Shown one piece after another: positions 22,341 through 34,540 of a DNA stretch of 64,000 nucleotides. The position numbers were made by a program, and so were the translations under genes. Under the pieces are notes generated by a model. It saw nothing but the letters and a program-made list of their open reading frames with translations. It was not told the origin of the DNA and did not search any database. Numbering within the stretch: the stretch's first letter is position 1; each line of letters begins with the position of its first letter. Source of the DNA: Ailurus styani (Eukaryota; Chordata; Mammalia; Carnivora; Ailuridae); the NCBI GenBank assembly GCA_002007465.1, contig LNAC01000339.1, forward strand, positions 248,001 to 312,000, given 5' to 3'.

Positions 22341-23245
22341 AGACACAAACTATATATATTTTCAAGTGATAAATGTGTATTTCCAAATCAGTCATGCATG
22401 AAGATAGCAATCTTATTTAAGATGTATGTATGTTTATATGTGTCTGTGCATGCATAATTGTAATGTTAATAGTGCTTATCTTTAGATGTTGTATGGTATT
22501 TATTTTTTTCTTTGTTTCAGAATTTTCTACAATGTTCATGAATTTTTTACAATGGACATGAACTATTTTTATAATTAGAAACAACAGCTCTATTATGTTT
22601 TACTCAAGATTAAAGCTGTGAAACTATACTTTTGTAGTTTCTGTTGTCATTTATGGATGTCGAGACAGAAAACAGTTATAAAAGTAGTTTATAAAGGGTA
22701 ACTTTACTTGATTTGTCTTATAATCAAAAAGCTGTCAGCTTATTAGGAATATGGCTGAATAGGTAGGTTTGAGATAAGTAATCATTTAACTTTCTGCTTA
22801 TTGTCATTTGTTCTCTTGATTCATTGCAACAAAATGATGCTTAAACATCCATGTAAATACTAAAATATGACTAGTGTGGCTAGCAATTTAAAGTACTGAT
22901 AATTAATGTAAATGATGTATGTTGGCTCCCTAATTGTTTCATTGTTTTCATTTTTACTATTACTAATTTCAATTTCTAAATATTTGAACATCTAGTTTAT
23001 GAAATGGTATGACCTGCTTTCAAAATGATTACTAATCAATTCAGTCTATTTGGATATGTGACCACCTGCTTTCATTACTAAAATCTTCACAGGAAAGATA
23101 TTAATCCTTTCTCTTATAGTTTATTGACAGAGGCTCAAGTATATAGTTAGGTTAGTATCAACAAAACCTTGTGGTATCAATGCCTTATAGGCTGGTTTCT
23201 CTACATGTCATTTTTTTTCTTTCCTTCACTTATACATTCATCTTT
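22341..23245. other. Unassigned AT-rich interval
   Basis: No gene. 22470-22585 ('gaattttctacaatgttcat', 'gaactatttttataattaga') looks like the 3' tail of an unidentified LINE or MIR-age repeat, but the family is unclear. It contains a near-duplicated 'tttctacaatgttcatg / tttacaatggacatg' motif. Confidence 0.4.
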
Positions 23246-23260
23246 AAAAATGTTATTTCT

Positions 23261-23453
23261 GGGCGCCTGGGTGGCTCAGTGGGTTAAAGCCGCTGCCTTC
23301 GGCTCAGGTCATGATCCCAGGGTCCTGGGATCGAGGCCCACATCGGGCTTTCTGCTCAGCAGGGAGCCTGCTTCCTCCTCTCTCTCTGCCTACTTGTAAT
23401 CTCTCTCTCTGTGTCAAATGAATAAATAAAATCTTAAAAAAAAATAAAAAAAT
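23261..23453 (+). mobile_element. Young carnivore (mustelid-type) SINE, sense
   Basis: A nearly consensus copy with diagnostic 'gttaaagccgctgccttcgg', 'gggatcgaggcccacatcgg' and 'tgtcaaatgaataaataaaa'. A perfect 15-base duplication, AAAAATGTTATTTCT, lies at 23246-23260 and 23454-23468. It shares its diagnostic bases with the copy at 53169-53369, so both come from one recent source lineage. Confidence 0.97.
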
Positions 23454-23468
23454 AAAAATGTTATTTCT

Positions 23469-25033
23469 TAAAGTTAGTCTATATTCAAACTATCCAAGGA
23501 ACTGAGATAAAGAGATAAGTAGGCCATTATTTCATGTCCTGGTAAGGGGAGAGAAAAATACTAAAAAACTAAAAATCAATATGTTGTATGCAGTTATTCT
23601 TTTTCAAACTGGTATGGCAGAGTATATGACATTTTCATTAATAATCTATCCACATTTGCACACAATGGGCTATGTGTTGGACAATTCTAAAGGGCAATTG
23701 CTTTGTGTCTGTGATTTACCTGATAAGGTGAGATTTTCACAGTCTGGCCTTACAAAAATTGCAAACTCAGTGACAGGTTTTCTTTCTAAGGCTGTTATTT
23801 GAGATGCAGTCTCATACACAAAGTGAAGTGGAAAATTGAGACAATTCTCTAGACAGTTAAGGTTGTTATTTAGGGTTGCATTACCCAGAAAATTGCCTTA
23901 ATTCTGTATTTTACATTTTATGTGTAAGCATCTTGTTACCAGAATAGAAGGTGTGTGTATATGTGTAGGTTTTAAACAACTCTTTAATATGGGGATATAA
24001 ACTTTGGTGAGCTTGTCAAATGATTCCTAAATTACATGACAGAGCTTAAATTTGTATTTCATTTTAAATCCTTATAATTGTATTACCAATGACATAATGT
24101 TGACATGTTCAAATATTCAAATTTTTGATTAAAAAATACCAAAACTAGTCTATTATTTTCTGTTAGAAAACTAAAAAAAAAAAAAAAGGAGTTCCCTTAT
24201 CAGAAAAGGAAATGGAATTTATATACTGAAATCTTTAAATATCTGTAATTATGTTAATTATGTTTATCCATTTCAAAGTTATAGTTACTAGAACATGTAA
24301 AGCTTATACATGTGAAATATTCCAAACCACACAAATAAACAGAAAGGACTACATTATCAAATTAAAGATTAGAAATGAAAGCACTTCTTATAAAGAATAA
24401 TTCTCACCTTGAATCATGCATGAAATAAAAATCAATGACATAATATGAGACAACCATGTAAGTGTTCTTTTAATGGATTGTGTCTTAATAAATACCTCAT
24501 TTATTAAAAACCTTCATCCAAATATATTATTTATACCTTACCATGCCACTTTACTCTGATTAGAAAATTTCACTTTACTAAAGCATGAAAATGGATAGGG
24601 AATAATAGAATACTAAAATATTAGTCACTGACTAGAAACTGTCATGTTTTTTACTCTATTGAATATAGAAATTAAGAGAATATTTTTATAGCTTTGAATT
24701 TTCTTTACAAATGATTCCAAATTTTGATCTTGCTTTATACTCAGTAAATGTAAATAACAAATATATAGTAATATACATAACATTATATATCAATTACATA
24801 GGTTTTTAATATGCATAAATAATAATATAATATTATATATATAAATCTCTCAGTGAGAGGGCTTTTTTTTCCACTTTTAGGAACTAAAATATAAACCTCA
24901 CATCTTATTTAAAAGATATTTGTTTGTTTATTTATTTAGTTCATTACCTGCATATTTTTTAACTGCTAAGGGAGAGAAAATATCCTCTGATTAATGGAAA
25001 ATAAGAGAAAATTCAATCTCTAGATTGCTGGTT
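23469..25033. other. Unassigned AT-rich interval
   Basis: No gene or named repeat. It contains an A15 run near 24173-24187 and AT-only blocks at about 24740-24850. The 73-codon frame at 23581-23802 has no recognised domain. Confidence 0.5.
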
Positions 25034-25045
25034 TCCATTCCAAGA

Positions 25046-25145
25046 TTTTTTTTTTAAATAGGCTCCACACCCAACATGGGGCTCAAATTCACAACCTCGA
25101 GATCAAGAGTCTCACACTTTACTGACTGAACCAGCCAGACATCCC
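25046..25145 (-). mobile_element. Short SINE, tRNA-like head only, antisense
   Basis: About 100 bases: a T-run, 'taggctccacacccaacatg', 'gggctcaaattcacaacctc' and 'actgactgaaccagccagac'. It lacks the CT/GA-rich body. A 12-base duplication, tccattccaaga against tccattccagga, lies at 25034-25045 and 25146-25157. It is therefore a complete short insertion rather than a broken long one, representing an older head-only subfamily. Confidence 0.85.
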
Positions 25146-25577
25146 TCCATTCCAGGAAGTGTTTTTTTTTACAATAATTTTTTTAAGAGATTCAGAATTA
25201 AGACTTGTGTTGCAATCCCACTGAGTCAGATAAAATAGTCCAAAATAAAATTTCTTAATTGAATAGTTTACAAACAAATAAGAAACTTGTTCACTAGCAT
25301 ACTAATTAGTTAGGAATCAGTAAGTTATTTGAGCACATTTAATGCATTACTTCATTAATCATTACAACACCCTTCAGACATTTATACTATAAATAAATAA
25401 AATATTCCCTAAACAATGTAATCTTTATTCACAAATTGTCAAGTGAAGAAATTGTTCTTTGTAGAGTCACTTATATTTACTTTGTGGTTGGGATTATGAG
25501 CAAGCACTGTTACCAAAAAATTTAAAAACTAATTTTATAAATCAAAGATTATAATTAAAAATAATAATTGGATTTAT

Positions 25578-25724
25578 TTTTAGAGAGGGAGGGGGAGAGG
25601 GAGAGAAAATCCCAAGCAGACAACACATCCAGCACAGAACTTGATGCAAGTCTCGATCTCACTATCCCAAGATAATGACCTGAGCTGAAATCAAGAGTCA
25701 GTCGCTAAGCCATGCAGGTGCCCC
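25578..25724 (-). mobile_element. Carnivore SINE, antisense, older variant
   Basis: A GA-rich block, 'gatctcactatcccaagata', 'tgacctgagctgaaatcaag' and a head end 'taagccatgcaggtgcccc'. A 14-15 base imperfect duplication, aataattggattta against aataactggatttc, lies at 25563-25577 and 25725-25738. Confidence 0.9.
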
Positions 25725-26338
25725 AATAACTGGATTTCTACAGGTATCTATGATAATCTTTTAGAGTACTTTTCATCAATGTATTCTATTTATTATTATA
25801 TTCAGCTAGTCATTATTTAGTTCATACACATATAAGATGCTAAATATAGGGACACCATACATGTAGAAATCATGCTCCCAGTTCTTCCATAGCACAAAAT
25901 TTTACTGTGTAGTTACAACAATGCCAAAACACTAAAAATACAAGTTTGTAAGTATTTAAATTGACTGGTCTATTAAGAAAGTTTAGATAAAACATTCTTT
26001 TTTCTGGTAACAAATTTAACATATAATATCCAGTATATAATAATTCAGTATACAAAGTTAGACTAAGTATTAGAACATAGAAATTTTCAAAATAGGCCAA
26101 GCCCATACACTCAAGGAGCTTTCTTCTTATAGACAGAGAAAGATAGTAAGGAATAAAGTAATGTGTTAGGTGATAACAAATGTTATGAAGAAAATAAAAA
26201 CAGGGAACATTAATGGGAAAAGGGTTACTAGCTTTAGACTAATCTCTCTGAGGTGATATTTATACAGAACACAATAAAATGAAGAAGATAAACATGGGAG
26301 TATCTGACAAGAGGTCATCTTAGCTAGAGAAAAAATTA

Positions 26339-26715
26339 TAGTAGTCTCCCTTTATCTGTGGGGGATATGTCCCAAGACCCCCAGTAGACCCCTGAAACCA
26401 AGAATAGTATCAGACCCTATATATACTATGTTTATTTCCCATATGTACATACCTGTGATAAAGTTTAATTTACAAGGGATTAGGGACAGGAAGAGATTAA
26501 CAGTAACCAATAATAAAATAGAAAAGATATAATATATTATAATATATTATATAAGGAAAGACTACTGAACTCCGATGTCCCACTGATGATGAGATGCAGC
26601 AAGGAGGTCAATGAAGCTGTAGTGGAATGAATGACAGGGAGAGTTTTAGGAAATATGTTCAGAAAGGCAATCAAAAGTCCACCTATATAATTCGAAGAAA
26701 CACCGACAACTGTGA
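26339..26715 (+). mobile_element. Tigger-family DNA transposon fragment
   Basis: It begins 'tagtagtctccctttatctg', close to a pogo/Tigger terminal repeat (CAGTAGTC...), then 'gtcccaagacccccagtaga', 'cccctgaaaccaagaatagt' and 'ctatatatactatgtttatt'. This is the standard order of a Tigger 5' end. The distal part is an AT-palindromic block (26520-26552) and degenerate sequence. The opposite terminal repeat is not visible. It sits inside L2. Confidence 0.72.
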
Positions 26716-26913
26716 AAAGTGGAAACAGAGAGATCAACTAGGAGACTATTACCATAATCAAATCAGAAATGAAGGTGGCTTGACTTAAGCTACTCTGCTG
26801 GAATTTATGAGAAGTGTAGGAATATATGGAATATATTAAATAGTCCTGAGAAAATTTGCTGACGGACTGGATGTGCATGTGATAAAAAGAGAGGAGTCAG
26901 GTAAGATTCTTCA

Positions 26914-27425
26914 TGATGATCAATTTTATGTGTTAACCCTACCGGGCCAAAGTGTGCCCAGGCGTTTGGTCAAACATTATTCTGGTTGAGTCCGTAAGGT
27001 TGTTTCTGGATGAGATTAACATTTAAATCAGTAGTTTGAGTAAAGCCGAGCACCCCCACTAGTGTGTGTAGGCCTCACCCGATCTATTGAAGATGTAAGT
27101 AGAAAATGCTGAATAAGAGTTCTATTTCCTGTCCTCAGACACAAACTGAAAAATTAACTCTTGGGTCTCAAGTCTGCCAGTTTTCAGACTGCATCTTCCT
27201 CCATTGGCTCTCCTGGGTCTCCAGCCTGCCAAATGCAGATTTTGGAACTTCTCAACCTTCATGTGAACCAACTCTTTCTTTTATATGGATATGTCATACA
27301 CATAATATAAAAAAAGACTATGTATATAATGGAATGATTTTTATATAATGTTAATTATGAATATAATAAATACATAAAAATATATAGCATATTTTCTTCT
27401 GTTTCTCTGGAGAATTCTAATACAG
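26914..27425 (+). mobile_element. MLT1-type (ERVL-MaLR) LTR, sense
   Basis: It starts 'tgatgatcaattttatgtgt' and continues 'aacattattctggttgagtc', 'ggatgagattaacatttaaa', 'tcagtagtttgagtaaagcc' and, at the end, 'ttctctggagaattctaata', 'cagg'. This is the MLT1 LTR order. The central part contains tandem 'tctgccag'/'cctgcc' units, as in the family. It is a solo LTR inserted in the antisense L2, which resumes immediately. Confidence 0.8.
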
Positions 27426-28720
27426 GCCTGAATGAGTAATATAATAGAGTTGAGATAAATGAAAAAGAAGATATTTGAGGAAAACATATTTGGAGGAGGT
27501 GCACATAATTCAAATTCAAGAATTTGATTCAGAATATGTTAAGTCTTGGATGCCTATTAAACATCCAAGTAAAAAGATCAAAAGGGCAGGAGGATATACA
27601 AGTCTGGATTTCAGTGAAATGGTTGCGGCTAGCAATGAAATCAAGTTAGCCATCAATCTGGAGATGTTATTTAAAGTCTTGGGGCTAAATGAGATTACCT
27701 ACAGATTTATCTTATTAGACAAAAGTTTTAAAATCTGAGCTCCAAGGTACTAAATTATTTAGAGATCTGAGTGATAAGGTGGATATAGCAGAGGAGGTCG
27801 AGAAGAAACAGTGAGGTGGCTAGAATAATAAGAGATCTAGATATTCAGAAGGCCAAAGGAAAAGGATAAAGACAGAGAGCAATAAATTGTGTTAAATCCA
27901 AGTCACAAGTCTAGAAAGATGATGACTGAATTATTCACCAGCTTTAGCAATGTGGCAGTCATCAGAAATCTTGACAAGGTCGTTTTACTGGAGCAGCTGG
28001 GTTAGAAAACAGCTACCCAATTAAAGTGGATTCAGAATGGATAAGTAGAAACTAAAAATGTAATCACAGAAATGATGAGGAAATTTTTCTTTAAGGTAGG
28101 GGGCCAATACTGAGGGAGATCTAGAATCTAGGGAGAATTTTAACATTTGTAAGGTAGTAGTTTTTCTGTTTGTAAATGTTTGGGAATAATCAAATAAGAG
28201 AAAAACTGCTAAGGAGAAATATGTGGCAGGAAATCCCTTAATTAAGTGAATAGATTGGGATTCAGTGCAAACAGGAACATTCACATTTGACCCATTGTAT
28301 CTAGAAAATGGAGACTATGTGGTACCGGTACAAGGAAGTTGGTAGATTTGGTGGTGAAAGCACATGTAAATCTTTCTTTGCTACTTTCTATTTTCTTAGT
28401 GAAATAAGAAGAAAAGTCTTCATTGCAATGTGAAGGAAAGGAAGATAATTATTGGAGTTAGAGGGAGACAGAAGAATTAAATAGTTGCCTCAGAAGTTGA
28501 AGGGCAAATTTAGCTAGCAAGCAATAGAATTATCAGACAACACTGAAAACTATTTAAGGTTTATAGTCATCAATTTGAAGTTATCTCAAGAAGCATGCCT
28601 GTGTGTTTTTATGCACAAGTATTAGGCTCTCACAGGCTCTCACAGAGTTTCTGTAAAGCTGGCTGCAAACAGGATTTGGACTTTGCCAGTCTAGAGCATG
28701 AGTGGAAGGCAGAAAAGAGT

Positions 28721-29297
28721 AGGAGAGTTGAGGGCATTCTAATAATGGACAGTGATATTTAAATCTAAGAAAGGAGGGGAGAGGATAATGAGGCTCATAG
28801 GAAGGGAAAAATGGTTTGAGCACCAGCCTTATCTTACCTCTTGCACAGGTTCCTGTGATTTCTGCATTTCTTGGGCCTGCTAGAGGCATCCAGTGCCCTG
28901 CTTTGTAAATAGCAGCAACCTAAAGGCCTATTTTGACAATGGTTGGGGAGACATTCCCTATCTCTCATTTCTATCCCTCTTTACAGATGGTGGTGGGCTT
29001 TGCTCGATGGAGAAGACTCTGATGTCACTCTTCAGAGCTATGAACCGGAGAACTGAAAACAACAGGCTTATTTATGTGTTATAAGTAAGATGGATCTGGT
29101 CATTGTCATTTAAAAAGAAGAAGCAAACCCTCAAACTTCAACCTCTTTAAAAGATTAAAAAAAAAATACCCTGCCCTATCTTGTTCTGTAAAATATTACA
29201 ATACTTTGTTTTACAAAATGACAAGAGAATTTTTCCACATGTGCTTCTGTACTTAGACCATTTTTACAAGCCTTAGTGAAGGAGACATTACTGTATG
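28721..29297. other. Unassigned interval
   Basis: It may contain further L2 at its left edge. No coding signal is convincing; the 63-codon frame at 28893-29084 has no known domain. Confidence 0.4.
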
Positions 29298-29315
29298 TTG
29301 ATTGTTTTTGTTGTT

Positions 29316-29456
29316 GTTATTTTATTTATTTATTCGTTAGAGAGAGAGAGAAAGAGAGAGCACAAGTAAGGGAGTGTCAGGCAAAGGGAGAAGAAGGCTC
29401 CCCGTTGAGCAAGGAGCTGAAGGCAGATGCTTAAGGGACAGCCACCCAGATGTCCC
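29316..29456 (-). mobile_element. Carnivore SINE with internal deletion, antisense
   Basis: The T-rich tail, GA block and 'ggctccccgttgagcaagga' are followed directly by 'gctgaaggcagatgctta'. About 45 bases of the normal head, the segment carrying 'gatcccaggaccctgggatc', are missing. The duplication (ttgattgtttttg against ttgactgggtttttg) lies near 29298-29315 and 29457-29471, so the deletion happened in or before this copy. Confidence 0.88.
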
Positions 29457-29471
29457 TTGACTGGGTTTTTG

Positions 29472-32400
29472 TTTTTGTTTTTCACACACTTGAGCCCAGA
29501 AAAACTAACCCAAAATTATATTTCCTTACCTAGTGGAAATCTAAAATGACTGCAAATTCCCAGTAAATGTACAGGTTTGCTTTCATGTCCCTCTTCTGAA
29601 TTGGTCTAGAAGTGATGTATTATCTCCTAGCCCATGTATCATTTGTATAAAAGAATATTTGCACCAGTTTTTCTCTTCTCTTAGAAAGTCAAATTTTGAG
29701 TTTTGTCTGTCATTGATAAATTTCAATAAATCGTTTTATCATAAATGAAAGGAAGCAGACAACAAGGAAAAGAAACTACAGACTAGAAGTCTAAAGACTT
29801 ATTTTATGCAATGGCAAAATATTTTATAGAACTACTACCTGAAAAAATATGAAAGTTAATCAATGTACCTATAGCTTCAGGAAAAATAGTTAGAAAACAT
29901 CAACTATTCCTAAGTATGGATACTCCTTACTGCCTTTGACATGGTGTTACAAGATAAAGATGAGCTCAGGGAAATAATTATTCACTTTTAAAAATAAAGA
30001 CCAAGTCCACAAAAGACTGGAAAAAACAACTGATTCTGGACCCTAAAGAATATAAGACTGAAAAGGGCTTTGAACAACAAAATCCTATTAAGACTTCTTA
30101 AGATCATTTAAATCTCTGGCAAATGTAACATAAAGGGTTTATCTTCCCACTTAAGACTATTATCTTTTAGATGATCTCATGGTAGTTACCATTAAGTAGA
30201 CAGCATGAGAAAGTGATGGGGTCAAAAATAATAAAAATAGAAAAGCTTTAAGAGCTACGCCTAGGAGAAAACTTTGGGTTTATGTAGTTTTCAGTACCTG
30301 AAAATAACTACTAAAAAATAGATCAGTAGCCTATCTTAATTTTAAGGGAGATTACTTTGTCAAAGCAACAAGAAGGCAGCCCCAAAACTGTCTTTAATTG
30401 TTTCAGCTATAAATAAATCCTGGGGTTCCAAATTTGCACCAGCAGGAAACAAAACTGTACTGTCCTCTAAAAGAATTAGATTCTCAACACTCACTAGAAA
30501 AGTGGGCATGGAGACTAATAAGCAAGGAATGACACTCCAGAAGGCAAAGTTGGAGCCACCGAGAATGAGATTTTTCCTTGAGAGAACAGTTTCTAATTAA
30601 AGAATTTCCTTCATTGCCAGTGTAAAATTCTTCCTAATGCCTCCCTACAAAATAATATCATTCTTTTCTTTATTGCAATTCAGTGCTTTCCCATTTCCCA
30701 CTATTCCAATTTAATTACTTTTGTATGGATAGCCTTTCCCCAATCTACAGTTATATATTGAGTTTGAAAATGCAGATAACTTATCTTTTGAGTTTACAAG
30801 TCTTGAGATAATAAGTAATCACATTCTGATACAACAAGGAGATTATGCATCATATAGAAATTTGGTGCATTGAGCTAGATGTTTTTTTCTGCTTCCCTCA
30901 AAGATTTTTTGTTTTGTTTTCTTTATACCCATGTGAATGATAAATGATAAATGGCCAATGGCATGTAAGAAGGATTGACATGTGTCACTTATAGACATGG
31001 ATCATAAAAATTCTGTTATTGTTTTTATTGCAGGCCTACTAGGATAATGTCGTCCAGAGCAACTTTGAGGTCACATGCTAAAGACAGAAGGATGACAAAG
31101 AATCCCTGATTAACTACCTGTAATAACCTACCTCCACTGCCTTCCACTCTCCCCTTATCCCTCAAATGGTGGCACAGTCCAGGGCTGTTATGTTTATGAC
31201 ACTCACATGTCTGTGTCATTGAGTCATTTTTTTATATATTTATTTGGAATAGTAGTATAGACTATTTAATGTCTTAGGCTTCAACTAATATAAATAATTC
31301 CAAATATAAAACTATCTGTCTCCTAAGGTCATTGTATTCAATAAAATCATATTCTGGCAAAAGAAATAATATAGTAAATATTTGAGACTTTTTTTTTAAC
31401 ATTGGCTTAAATACCTACTACATTGAGAAGTGTTTTATGACTTTATATCAATATCTAGACCTTTTCCACTGCTCTGTGGACTATACTAGAAAGACAGTCT
31501 AAGGTTTTTGTAATTTTTTATTTCCCTTGAAATGGTCATTTACTTTACTAACTCTATAAATGCTTTTATTACTATTCAGGCAGTTTTATTTTATGAACTA
31601 AATCCTTTAGCATGAGGGAATACTTACGTGTAGTTTTGGTTTTGTTTACATTCTAATTCTCCTATTTGAGAAATAACTGCTGTGTTAGATGTCTTTAAAT
31701 GGGTAGATTTTTGGCACGTCATAATCTTGGCTGCAATTGTTTTTCACTGTAATACCTACAGCAAGCAGTTCCACTGATCTGTTCAATAAGGTTTATGACT
31801 CTAAAAGATTTCCTATGGCTAATAACATGGGCCTTGATTACCATCATCAATGTCTTCCTTTCCATGAACTTGGCAAATGAGAGACCACTAGTTCGAATTT
31901 TCAAACCATAGGAGAAACCTCTGAAAGGCATATCTAAGTTGATTTATATTACCTCCTTTCCACTCATCTAAACATCCTTCTGTTTTTCAAAAGATAAAAT
32001 TTCAAGTTAAAAAATCTTACATTTAAAGAGTTTCTTTTACATTTTTATTCTATTTTTCCTCTCACAAGTAGAGATGCAAGATGCCCTCCATAAAACAATT
32101 CCATTTATAGGTAAAAGAAACTAGTTATATAGTTATCTTAAGGAATTTTCACCATGTGAAAAAAATACATGCAGCAAGCAAAATGTACAGAAAAGTAAAA
32201 ACCTTCACCCTTCTGTAGTATACATATTTACTTTCTTAGTGTTCTATTCTTTATTCCCTTCTTTTCCAATCCTTTTCTGTTGTGATTGTGCAGAGTAAGA
32301 CTGACAAATATTGGTTGGGAATATTGCCAGGTAGATAAATATCCTAATATCTGCCTATTAGGAGGCACAGAATCACAGAGAGAAAATGGCTTTTTAATGG

Positions 32401-33444
32401 CACAATGCAATATAAACCCAACACATTGGAAGTTAAAACTGATGGCCTCTCATTTCCTTGGATAATATTACTATTCAGGAATTTCTCCTCAAAAGAACTA
32501 GAGTTACCACCATAAGAAATGTTTTCAATGCAAGCAAGTAAACCAAATATATTTATTTTGTTCATTCATAAAATTCATATTATATTCTTATCACATAAAA
32601 TATTGATACTTAGCATAATGAATTCTATCAAGTTTCAGCAAAGACCTTTTGTGTGTCCATTAGAAATATGATCTTTGAGGACATTCAAAGCATTTTATGG
32701 CAAAATAAATTTAGTTATGTGACTATGACACAAATAAACTAACATTTTTGCATTTGATCCATAGGTTCAAGTTCTTCCTAGATGCCTTAATTCTATCAAG
32801 GAATTTAACAAATGTTTAATACTCATTAGGGTGATATTGTTAAAAAGGTCAGCTTCCCCTACCCACTTATCTTGCAAGATTACTAATGGACCTGATTTTT
32901 TTAAAACTACATAATGAATTGTACCACCAATGCGCTATAAATCTGAATTTTTAGAAATAAATTCAACTTGTTATTAATTTTAAGTAGTTTTTTTAAAAGG
33001 AATACTTTTGGCTCAAAAATTAGATTTATAAGGATAAGTTGTTCATTGAAAATCACGTCACTTTAAAAGGAAAAGATGAAGATAACTGGTGTTCTACACC
33101 CCCTCCTCTAAATTCATCAAGAAATACAAAAATTCCCTAGATGATTTTGAAGTAATTGAATCACCATTAGGAAATGAAAGAGTGGTTGTGCTTTTGGCAT
33201 GTGCTTTTATGTGATATTAAATTTAATTGGCAGACCACTTTTCTGATTTAATCCAATCAGCACTTCCTTCTGATTGCAACCATTCTGATAGAAAGTTAAA
33301 GTAAAACTAAACTTTGAAATTAATATTTTCCAGCTATAAAATTATGAGACCATTGGAAAGGATGAAAGGTATGATGACGTAGAGAGATATGGCAGAGAGG
33401 TAGAAAGTACAAGAAAGTGAAAGGGAAGAATTAGAAGGTTAAAG
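29472..33444. other. Long stretch without gene or named repeat
   Basis: About 4 kb of AT-rich sequence. Nothing matches a repeat that I can name with confidence. On the minus strand 30960-31210 ('cttacatgccattggccatt') resembles a dispersed mammalian LTR-like repeat only weakly. Short frames at 31025-31219, 31719-31931 and 32228-32565 have no recognisable domains. 33070-33300 is unique-looking and compositionally even, a place to look for a conserved non-coding element. Confidence 0.45.
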
Positions 33445-33650
33445 TTAATAGGCATTGTGCATATTTTCTGCCATAAATACTGTACCTAGTGCTTTTACAT
33501 AAGCAATCTCAATTAATCTCAATCACCCCAGGCAGGTAGTTGTTATTAACCCTGCTTTATAAAATAATAGCACTCAGGCTAACCATAATAGAATGGAAGC
33601 TGTCTTATACAGCAAGATCATAGTTATTGCTGTTGGTAGAAGTCAGTTAA
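33445..33650 (-). mobile_element. MIR SINE, antisense
   Basis: The MIR complement is readable: 'tactgtacctagtgctttta', 'cataagcaatctcaattaat', 'ctcaatcaccccaggcaggt', 'agttgttattaaccctgctt' and 'agcaagatcatagttattgc'. These correspond to the 'gcactttaca', 'aatcctcacaacaac' and 'ccccattttacag' landmarks. It is diverged, as expected for a mammal-wide tRNA-derived SINE. Confidence 0.75.
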
Positions 33651-33954
33651 AGCAAAGACTCATAAAAGAGTTATAAATAGCATATACACGCATTAAACAG
33701 TTCATTTTGACTAAAAATGTATTATGGCATATTCGTTATTGGGAAAATATTTTTTTTTTAATTTGAGCATGGATCTACTAATTTTAATTTCCTCAAGTTC
33801 TGCCTTACAGAGACAACTAAAACACAATGTCATGATTAGTTTGCTATGCTAAAAGGAGAAACAGGGAAGGATTCAAAATTCAGAATACTGAGTTTTCATT
33901 ATTCAACTCAAATCTTTTCACTTTTCTTACTCATGTACAATTTAAAATAAAATT

Positions 33955-34540
33955 TTAGATACACCTTCTTAGATGCCAGACATAAGGGCCAGAGTCAGGC
34001 CAGCCCAAGATGGTCCACTTTGGCATGCAGATTATGCTAAACTGAAAATAATCATGGCCAGTAAGTTTCAGAAGAAACTTTCGCCTGCCCCCCATTAACT
34101 GCCTAAAAGAATTTAGATGAAGGACCTGCTCCAGGAAGAGAGCTAACACCATAGATAACTGTAGTAGGATATAAATTAGGTGTGATAGACAGGAAGGAAA
34201 CTGTCAAGACCTGTTTGATCAAAGTCCCCTTTATCCCCCATTGAGTCTGAATGTCCCAGTAAACATTTGTTTACCAAACATTTACTCTTTTTCATCTTAT
34301 TGTAAATTATATTCCTTCCCTTTGTTGTCCCAGACCTCTAACTCCTCTTTTTTAGTTTAGGATGCATATATACTTCCATTTTGTCTGACTGTTTTGGAAT
34401 CTCATGGCTATGTGGATCACCCAGACATACAAAATTAAATTTGATTTTCTCCTCTCCATTGTTTTCATGTCAATTTAATTCTTTGTCCAGTTAAAAGAAC
34501 CTTAGATTAAAGAGGAAAGTTTTTTCTCCTCAACACTTTC
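33955..34540 (+). mobile_element. Class I endogenous retrovirus (ERV1) solo LTR
   Basis: About 585 bases with LTR features: 'ggccagcccaagatggtcca', 'ctttggcatgcagattatgc', 'taaactgaaaataatcatgg', 'gaagaaactttcgcctgccc', 'cccattaactgcc', 'agtcccctttatcccccatt', a TATA-like 'gcatatatac' (34364-34373), 'tccattttgtctgactgttt', and a U5-like end 'ttttctcctcaacac'. I recognise this motif order from gammaretrovirus-like mammalian LTRs. No gag, pol or env sequence flanks it. The ends are approximate. Confidence 0.62.

Larger units (their letters stand above)
26085..28720 (-). mobile_element. Long L2 LINE copy, antisense, with two insertions
   Basis: Three pieces (26085-26338, about 26716-26913 and 27426-28720) follow L2 3' end to coding region in reverse. 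Plus-strand landmarks are 'actcaaggagctttcttctt', 'gttatgaagaaaataaaaac' and 'aatctctctgaggtgatatt', then 'aactaggagactattaccat' and 'ttgctgacggactggatgtg', then 'gatgcctattaaacatccaa', 'gcaggaggatatacaagtct' and 'atgtggcagtcatcagaaat'. On the minus strand this corresponds to the C-terminal reverse-transcriptase part of the CR1/L2 ORF. About 1.75 kb of L2 survives. It is interrupted by a Tigger-type element and an MLT1 LTR. All frames are destroyed. Confidence 0.7.

Noticed and set aside
33955..34540. Part of a complete provirus
   Set aside because: There is no paired LTR, primer-binding site followed by gag, or any gag/pol/env sequence on either side; it is a solo LTR.
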